In this document: one piece after another, positions 59,009 to 64,000 of the stretch
Position numbering within the stretch: the first letter of the stretch is position 1
Layout of the letters: each line of letters starts with the position of its first letter
NCBI RefSeq assembly: GCF_051200875.1
Contig: NZ_CP195191.1
Span: 992,001 to 1,056,000, forward strand
Length of the DNA: 64,000 nt
Direction of reading: 5' to 3'
Source of the DNA: Pseudotabrizicola sp051200875
GTDB lineage: Bacteria; Pseudomonadota; Alphaproteobacteria; Rhodobacterales; Rhodobacteraceae
Made by a program: the position numbers and the translations under genes
The notes under the pieces: model-generated
Seen by the model: the letters and a program-made list of their open reading frames with translations, nothing else
What the model was told of the DNA's origin: nothing
Databases searched by the model: none

Positions 59009-60154
59009 TTAGCGCAAAGTTTTCATGAACGCGGCAAGTCGGGTCAGGCCTTCCTTGATGTCTTCGGTCGCCCCTGCGTAGGAAAAGCGAAGCGTCTGTT
59101 TCCCGCGGATTGGGTCGAAATCCACGCCTGGGGTCACCGCCACTCCAGCTTCATTAAGAATGCGCCGTGCAAAAGCCAAGCTGTCGCGTGTCAGATCGGA
59201 GACATCGGCGTAAACATAAAATGCACCGTCTGGCGGGGCGATCTTTTCGAAACCTGCTTCTGGCAGACCCTTAAGCATTAAAACGCGGTTCTCGGCGTAA
59301 ACAGTGCGGTTTGCCTCCAATTCTTCGACGGCCTCAAGGGCATGCAAAGCCGCTAATTGGCTGGCATGCGGGGGACAGATGAACATGTTCTGCGCCAGCC
59401 GTTCTATCAAACGGACGTGATCTTGAGGGACGACCATCCAGCCGATCCGCCACCCTGTCATGCTGAAATACTTGGAAAACGAATTGATCACATATGCATC
59501 GTCGCCGATTTCCAACGCCGACGTGGCGCGGTCGCCGTAATGAAGGCCATGATAGATTTCGTCAGATATGAAATTGATTCTTCGATCCCGGCAATAAAGC
59601 ATCAAGTCCGAGAGCTTCGACCGTGACAACATGGTGCCCGTCGGATTGCCTGGAGATGCCACGATCAGACCGTGAAGATTATGAACTTCAAGATCAGATG
59701 GAACAGGTTGCAGACGATTTTCCACCGAGGCTGGAATGCCAACAGGCGTAAGAGACAGGGCTTTAAGGATCTGTCGATAACTTGGATACCCCGGCTCGCC
59801 CAGACCAACGCGTTCTCCTGCATCAAACAACGCAGTGAATGCCAACAGAAAGGCCGCCGAAGAACCGGAGGTGACCACAACACGCTCTGGATCCAAAGTT
59901 ACGCCATACCAGCGGCGATAAAGATCCGCTATTCCGGACCGTAGTTCTGGCAGGCCCAGCGCGACCGTATAGCCCAAGGAACCTTGGTCCATCGCTGCCT
60001 TTAAAGCTGCACGCGCTTGCGCCGGTGCCGGAGTTCCGGGTTGTCCTATTTCCATATGGACGATGCGTCTGCCCGCGGACTCCAGCCTTCGAGCTTCTTC
60101 CAACACATCCATCACAATGAAGGGATCAACGTCACCCCGCCTTGAACTTCTCAT
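59009..60154 (-). CDS. PLP-dependent aminotransferase, class I/II
   Basis: A 381-residue aminotransferase starting MRSSRRGDVDPFIVMDVLEEA at 60154. The open frame runs further upstream but without family-like sequence. The PLP lysine is K228 in NSFSKYFSMTGWRIGW, with SPGNPTGT and DEIYHGLHYG as cofactor-binding motifs. The class includes aspartate, aromatic and valine-type aminotransferases, so the substrate cannot be fixed from sequence. It is divergent from the DsbA-like gene. Confidence 0.9.
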   Translation of the reverse strand: MRSSRRGDVDPFIVMDVLEEARRLESAGRRIVHMEIGQPGTPAPAQARAALKAAMDQGSLGYTVALGLPELRSGIADLYRRWYGVTLDPERVVVTSGSSAAFLLAFTALFDAGERVGLGEPGYPSYRQILKALSLTPVGIPASVENRLQPVPSDLEVHNLHGLIVASPGNPTGTMLSRSKLSDLMLYCRDRRINFISDEIYHGLHYGDRATSALEIGDDAYVINSFSKYFSMTGWRIGWMVVPQDHVRLIERLAQNMFICPPHASQLAALHALEAVEELEANRTVYAENRVLMLKGLPEAGFEKIAPPDGAFYVYADVSDLTRDSLAFARRILNEAGVAVTPGVDFDPIRGKQTLRFSYAGATEDIKEGLTRLAAFMKTLR

Positions 60155-60262
60155 GCCGGCTCCCCTATGGTTCACGTCGATGTGTCCTGTTACTGGGCAC
60201 GAGGTCAACCCCGACCCAAGCAAAAGACACAAGACGCGACTTGCCCTGAACACGGAGACATC

Positions 60263-61003
60263 ATGCGCCACATCCTTTCAACACTGGGCTTGGTCACGAT
60301 GACCGCCCTCCCCGCATTCGCCGCCGAAATGACCGATGCAGAGCGCGAGGCGTTCCGTGCCGAGGTTCGTGCTTATCTACTGGAACATCCGGAAGTTCTG
60401 ATCGAAGCAATGGACGTTCTGCAAGGAAGGCAAGAGGTGGACGCAGCGCAGCGCGATCTGCAAATGTTGTCCGACAATTCAGAACTGATTTACAACAGCG
60501 CAGACGATTGGGCCGGGGGAAACCTTGATGGCGACATCACCGTCGTCGAATTCATGGACTACCGCTGCGGATACTGCAAAAAGGCTTATACCGAGGTCGA
60601 AGAACTGGTGAAATCAGACGGGAATATCCGATTTGTGCTGAAAGAGTTCCCGATCCTTGGAGAGCAATCAACGCAATCGGCCAAGTTCGCAATCGCCGTT
60701 CGGCAATTGTACGGGGACGACAGCTATAAAGCCGCGCATGACAGTCTGATGATGATGCGTGGTGACATCACTCCGGAAAGCCTCGCCCGCTTGGCAGGTG
60801 ACTTGGGGCATGATCCTGCGGCGATTGCGGCCCAGATGGAAAAGCCGGAAGTGATGGCCGTGATTCAGGCCAACCACCAGCTCGCCAATCTTATGGAAAT
60901 CAATGGAACCCCCGCCTTCGTGATCGACCGGACGATGGTGCGTGGATACGTTCCTCTGGATGGCATGCGACAGATCGTCGACGGCCAACGGAAAGACGGC
61001 TGA
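60263..61003 (+). CDS. DsbA/Com1-family periplasmic thiol oxidoreductase
   Basis: A 246-residue exported protein with signal peptide (about 1-21, TMTALPAFAAE) and an N-terminal helical segment (about 25-65). The thioredoxin-like domain follows with the redox motif C102-G-Y-C105 in MDYRCGYCKK and the cis-proline in NGTPAFVI. It resembles DsbA/DsbG-like oxidoreductases of the Com1 type. Expected to form or isomerise disulfides in exported proteins. A strong terminator follows. Confidence 0.9.
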   Translation: MRHILSTLGLVTMTALPAFAAEMTDAEREAFRAEVRAYLLEHPEVLIEAMDVLQGRQEVDAAQRDLQMLSDNSELIYNSADDWAGGNLDGDITVVEFMDYRCGYCKKAYTEVEELVKSDGNIRFVLKEFPILGEQSTQSAKFAIAVRQLYGDDSYKAAHDSLMMMRGDITPESLARLAGDLGHDPAAIAAQMEKPEVMAVIQANHQLANLMEINGTPAFVIDRTMVRGYVPLDGMRQIVDGQRKDG

Positions 61004-61015
61004 GGCCAACACAAG

Positions 61016-61037
61016 AGGGGGCCGCGGCCCCCTTTTT
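61016..61037 (+). terminator. Rho-independent terminator after the DsbA-like gene
   Basis: AGGGGGCC and GGCCCCCT form an 8-bp arm pair around a 2-base centre (the effective loop is CGCG), followed by TTTTT. It lies 13 bp past the stop and before the convergent molybdopterin-binding gene. Confidence 0.85.
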
Positions 61038-61039
61038 CG

Positions 61040-62056
61040 TTACCCCCTCTCTCGGGGATGGGGCCTAATTGGGATTTCCTTCAACAATCCGCCAATTCCC
61101 ATAGCCGCGATATCGTCGTCAGAGACCGTAAGGCCGCAGGCCAATCGTTCCAAAACCCAATCCGCACCGTTCAGTGCCGGGCTTCGCGCACATCCGGGAA
61201 GTCCAATCACCGGCCGCGCTCCAAGTGAGCCGTGAAAGAGCAAATTGCCCGGATCAACTGGCATTCCAAATCGCGCGACTTGGCCGCCGCTGCGCCGCAA
61301 TGCCTGAGGGGCCGTATCGTAGAGGTCAGAGGTCGCGGACCCAGTCAGGATCAAAACCATGTCACCTTTGATCTGCCCCAGTTTTCCAGCGATAGCAGCT
61401 TCGTCGTGGGGTATCACGCAATGCTCGGCCAGTGACATTCCTAAGGCAGAAAGACGGCCTTCTATCGCCTGTCGGCCCTTTTCCTGCAGCTTTTCTGGCA
61501 ATCCGGGTACTTCCGTCAGGATCAGCCCTGCGGTTTTCAGGACAACAGGTAAGACACGGACAGAATTCTGGGCGTGGGCGCATGCCTCAAGCAAAGCAGC
61601 TTCGGGCACAGCGTAAGAAATGATTTTAACAGTGCCAACCAAGGTTCCCCGCGCAACTCTGACCGTGGGCGCCAAGGTTGCCAAGGTGATAGACGGATCA
61701 ACCCGGTTTAATGCTTGTATGGCTTCGACGTTCAAGTCCACGATGCCGGGCCCGACTGCATGCAGATTGACACGCCCAGTAAACGCGGATGTCAGGGTCA
61801 GCCCGGCCGCCGCGGGATCAGGCACCAGCGCCTCGGTAAGTCGCGTTGCGGCAAGATCCTCTCCGATATCATTCGGATCAAGCCGTGCAACAGTGACCCG
61901 ATCAACCCCTGCCAAACGAAGCGCGTCGATATCAGAAGCGTTCAGAACGAGCCCCTTGCGAAACCGGGCTGGACCGTCCCCGTCGGACTTGGAAAGAACC
62001 GAATGGGCAAGGATTGCGCCTTCGGCCTCTGCAAGCGGCAACTCACCAAACCACAT
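61040..62056 (-). CDS. Molybdopterin-binding protein (MoCF/MoeA-like domain)
   Basis: A 338-residue protein starting MWFGELPLAEAEGAILAHS at 62056. The N-terminal region resembles MoeA-like domains (ILAHSVLSKSDGDGPARFRKGLVLNASDI), and the MoCF-like domain at about 180-290 has DMVLILTGSATSDLYD and MPVDPGNLLFHG. Fused versions of this protein in other species carry a nucleotidyltransferase domain after a segment like GLLKEIPIRP; here the chain stops at that point. It overlaps XdhC by one base (TGATG), so both probably serve cofactor supply to a molybdenum hydroxylase. No such hydroxylase gene is present in the window. Confidence 0.85.
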   Translation of the reverse strand: MWFGELPLAEAEGAILAHSVLSKSDGDGPARFRKGLVLNASDIDALRLAGVDRVTVARLDPNDIGEDLAATRLTEALVPDPAAAGLTLTSAFTGRVNLHAVGPGIVDLNVEAIQALNRVDPSITLATLAPTVRVARGTLVGTVKIISYAVPEAALLEACAHAQNSVRVLPVVLKTAGLILTEVPGLPEKLQEKGRQAIEGRLSALGMSLAEHCVIPHDEAAIAGKLGQIKGDMVLILTGSATSDLYDTAPQALRRSGGQVARFGMPVDPGNLLFHGSLGARPVIGLPGCARSPALNGADWVLERLACGLTVSDDDIAAMGIGGLLKEIPIRPHPRERG

Positions 62057-63045
62057 CAGCCTTTCCTCAATCGTTCGGTAATTTGAGCCATGATTGAAAC
62101 CGCGATTTCTGCGGGTGTCTTGGCGCCAATATCCAAACCAACGGGCGCATGAATACGCGCAATCTGTTCTTCGGCAAAACCCGCTTCTGTCAGTCGGGCA
62201 ACGCGTTTCGCATGCGTTCTCGTTGAACCCAAACAGCCAAGGTAAAAGCAAGGTGAGGTCAATGCGATGCGAATGGCCGGATCGTCAAGTTTGCTGTCAT
62301 GGGTCAGGGTGACAATCGCCGTACGTGCGTCTGGCCTTAGCGCTGAAAGGGCTTCGTCTGGCCAATCTTCCACAATCGTTTCACCCGGAAACCTTTCTGC
62401 ACTTCCAAAGGCCGCCCGGGGGTCGATCAAAGCCGGATCATAACCGCAGGCCCGTGCGATCGTCAGCAACGGCTGTGCAATATGAACCGCCCCAACCACA
62501 ATCAGGCGCAGAGGCGGATTGTGGATGGAAATGAACCTGCCGTCCTCTTCCATCCCCGACTTATCGGACCGAAACCGTGCGTCCACCACAGGATCGTCTG
62601 ACGGCTCTAGCAAATTGCGTGAACATAATTCCGGGTTGACTGCGTAAGCGATCGCCCGACGCTTTGCCCGAGCCTCAACGATCCGCGACAGAGTAGCGTC
62701 AGGCAATCTCTGGCCGCCCTCTCCTATCGGTTCGACAAGAATTCGGATGGTCCCACCACAAGCCAAACCTACGGCAAAGGCCGTTTCGTCCGAGACCCCA
62801 AAGGACAACAACCGAGGAGTGCCGTCTTCCATGGCATCGATGGCTTCGGTCACCACCGCGCCTTCAACACAGCCGCCCGACACCGAACCCATGATTTGAC
62901 CATCTCGGCTGATCGCCAGTTGGCTGCCAGCCTGACGCGGCGCACTTCCCCAGGTTTCCACAACAGTCGCAAGAGCCGCGCCGCGCCCCTCCTGATGCCA
63001 TGCCAAAGCAATTTCAGGTATCTGATCGTGTTCGCCCGCATGCAT
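62056..63045 (-). CDS. XdhC/CoxI-family molybdenum cofactor insertion protein
   Basis: A 329-residue protein starting MHAGEHDQIPEIALAWHQEG at 63045. The N-terminal XdhC/CoxI domain has ATVVETWGSAPRQAGSQL and GSVSGGCVEGAVV; the C-terminal Rossmann domain has LIVVGAVHIAQPLLTIARACG and a TLTHDSKLDDPAIRIAL segment. XdhC proteins bind and sulfurate molybdenum cofactor for xanthine dehydrogenase-type enzymes. It is coupled to the molybdopterin-binding gene downstream. A strong terminator of the OmpA-domain gene lies 100 bp upstream. Confidence 0.93.
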   Translation of the reverse strand: MHAGEHDQIPEIALAWHQEGRGAALATVVETWGSAPRQAGSQLAISRDGQIMGSVSGGCVEGAVVTEAIDAMEDGTPRLLSFGVSDETAFAVGLACGGTIRILVEPIGEGGQRLPDATLSRIVEARAKRRAIAYAVNPELCSRNLLEPSDDPVVDARFRSDKSGMEEDGRFISIHNPPLRLIVVGAVHIAQPLLTIARACGYDPALIDPRAAFGSAERFPGETIVEDWPDEALSALRPDARTAIVTLTHDSKLDDPAIRIALTSPCFYLGCLGSTRTHAKRVARLTEAGFAEEQIARIHAPVGLDIGAKTPAEIAVSIMAQITERLRKG

Positions 63046-63144
63046 TCTATTTCCCCCCCGATTTTCAACAAATATGGGGGTAAGTCGAATCCTGCGCCAC
63101 TGGCAAAAGGTGCAACTGCGCAAGAGCTTGATCGGAGAACACCC

Positions 63145-63183
63145 AAAAAAAGCCAAACGCCGCAGGAGGGAGGCCTGCGGCGT
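63145..63183 (-). terminator. Rho-independent terminator after the OmpA-domain gene
   Basis: ACGCCGCAGG and CCTGCGGCGT form a perfect 10-bp stem with a 7-base loop. On the minus strand it continues TTGGC then TTTTTTT. It lies about 120 bp past the OmpA-domain stop. Confidence 0.85.
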
Positions 63184-63303
63184 GGCTGGTTCGACGACAG
63201 GGAAGGCGCGGAACCGTGACAGTCGGTGGCGGAATTTGGGAGCGCCGATCCGATGGAAGTTTGATGTCACGATTCCGCTTTACCTTCCTTGACCCAAATC
63301 AAG

Positions 63304-64000
63304 TCAGCGCGAAGCTGTCTCCATCAGGGGCGAGATCAGACGGGCAGCAACACGACGGTTGCGACGCTCATCCGCCTCAGTTTCAACGCGCAGGTCATAT
63401 TCGCCATAACCCTGCACAACCATGTTCTCTGGCGGGATGCCAAAGTATTCGGTCAGGGCCAAGGCAACCGACTCTGCCCTGCGGTCCGAGAGCGCAAGGT
63501 TCGACGCAGCCGAACCAACGGCATCGGTATGGCCTTCGATCAGGAAAATCTCATAGGGGTTCGCATCCAGAATGTCGGCCATCGTCCTGCCGAGATCGGC
63601 AAGCTTGCGTGCCTCTGTCGTACGAATGACTGCCGAACCCGTGTCGAAGGTGATGTTGTCCACATCAATCACGGCAGCCAGGCGGCGCACTTCCTGAATG
63701 TCCCGGATTTGGCGCAGACTGAAGGTTCGGCCAATTCGCTGTGCCTCGACCCGAGCAAGTTCGGCACGCAACGACGCGTCTTCACTGCGCGACGAGATCG
63801 TCATGCTTTCGGCTCGCGGCTGGGGCAGGACCGAGACGTCAATCCGTTCTTCCGGCACCAGATCGTCGATAAGGACTGTCTCATTCCCCCGTGTGTCAAC
63901 GAGCACACGGCGCAAGACACGCCCGGTTGCGTCGCGGATCGTGATGACTTCAGTGCCATCTTCGCGCGTCACGGTGCTGCGGGTAGAACCGTCACTGTAC
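63304..64000 (-). CDS. OmpA-family C-terminal domain protein, truncated by window edge
   Basis: At least 232 codons are open on the minus strand to the window end with no start required at 63972, so the N-terminus lies outside. The visible part carries a beta-rich linker (EVITIRDATGRVLRRVLVDT) and an OmpA/MotB peptidoglycan-binding domain at its end: ITFDTGSAVI, IFLIEGHTDAVGSAASN, LSDRRAESVALALTEYFGI and VQGYGEYDLRV. It should anchor an outer-membrane or lipoprotein component to the wall. The domain order upstream cannot be seen. Confidence 0.88.
   Translation of the reverse strand, partial: YSDGSTRSTVTREDGTEVITIRDATGRVLRRVLVDTRGNETVLIDDLVPEERIDVSVLPQPRAESMTISSRSEDASLRAELARVEAQRIGRTFSLRQIRDIQEVRRLAAVIDVDNITFDTGSAVIRTTEARKLADLGRTMADILDANPYEIFLIEGHTDAVGSAASNLALSDRRAESVALALTEYFGIPPENMVVQGYGEYDLRVETEADERRNRRVAARLISPLMETASR

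Noticed and set aside
63288..63302. TTGACCCAAATCAA, an FNR-like box
   Set aside because: It lies just past the OmpA-domain stop, beyond that gene's terminator relative to xdhC and about 245 bp from the nearest start; probably chance.

Overview
The window looks like a chromosomal segment of a Rhodobacteraceae-type alphaproteobacterium (order Rhodobacterales). The evidence is a GC content of roughly 60% by eye, the uninterrupted prfB reading frame, the amiC-mrcA-prfB gene order, an alphaproteobacterial-style direct-repeat SOS box near uvrA, and the family make-up (KamA-like radical SAM protein, DUF455, bactofilin with M23 peptidase, tandem LysM/solute-binding proteins). About 56 protein genes were recognised. 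I saw no tRNA, rRNA, CRISPR array, insertion sequence or prophage. It reads as ordinary chromosome with a few accessory islands.

Region by region: (1) 0.1-7 kb is an alcohol-oxidation island: a LuxR-type response regulator, a lytic transglycosylase, a KamA-like protein, a PQQ alcohol dehydrogenase whose active site carries the Asp-Tyr-Asp signature of lanthanide-dependent enzymes, its c-type cytochrome, and a divergent solute-binding protein plus ABC ATPase with no permease. Copies of a GGTCGTA element sit before both the dehydrogenase and the divergent genes. (2) 7-9 kb holds a Sel1-repeat protein and an MttB-family methyltransferase. (3) 9.2-20.4 kb is a complete glycogen operon in the order glgP-glgB-glgC-glgA-glgX-pgm, with two LacI-type palindromes upstream. 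(4) 20.7-27 kb has an NsrR-like Rrf2 regulator, a DUF808 membrane protein and two GAPDH genes on either side of two tandem LysM/solute-binding fusion genes. Both GAPDH promoters and the glycogen promoter share a TTAGCGC(A/T)A element, which suggests one central-carbon regulon. (5) 27-36 kb has a large CPA1 antiporter, coaD, a CBS protein, and a LysR/mmsA divergent pair followed by a HIBCH-like crotonase (valine or propionate branch), a Crp/Fnr regulator and DUF2892. (6) 36-50 kb has uvrA, a rhodanese, two MFS carriers, lpdA, DUF924, an AsmA-like/queA operon and a PrxQ/DUF455 pair. (7) 51-59 kb is a cell-envelope block: M23 peptidase/bactofilin, DUF2189, prfB, PBP1A and amidase. (8) 59-64 kb has an aminotransferase, a DsbA-like oxidoreductase, an XdhC/molybdopterin-binding pair and the C-terminal part of an OmpA-domain protein cut by the window edge.

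The best candidates for something undescribed are the predicted lanthanide-type alcohol dehydrogenase island with its own palindromic element and permease-less transporter, the shared motif tying glycogen turnover to two GAPDH paralogues that differ at the NAD-specificity residue, and the pair of LysM-solute-binding fusion proteins. All functional statements come from motif reading. No database search was run.
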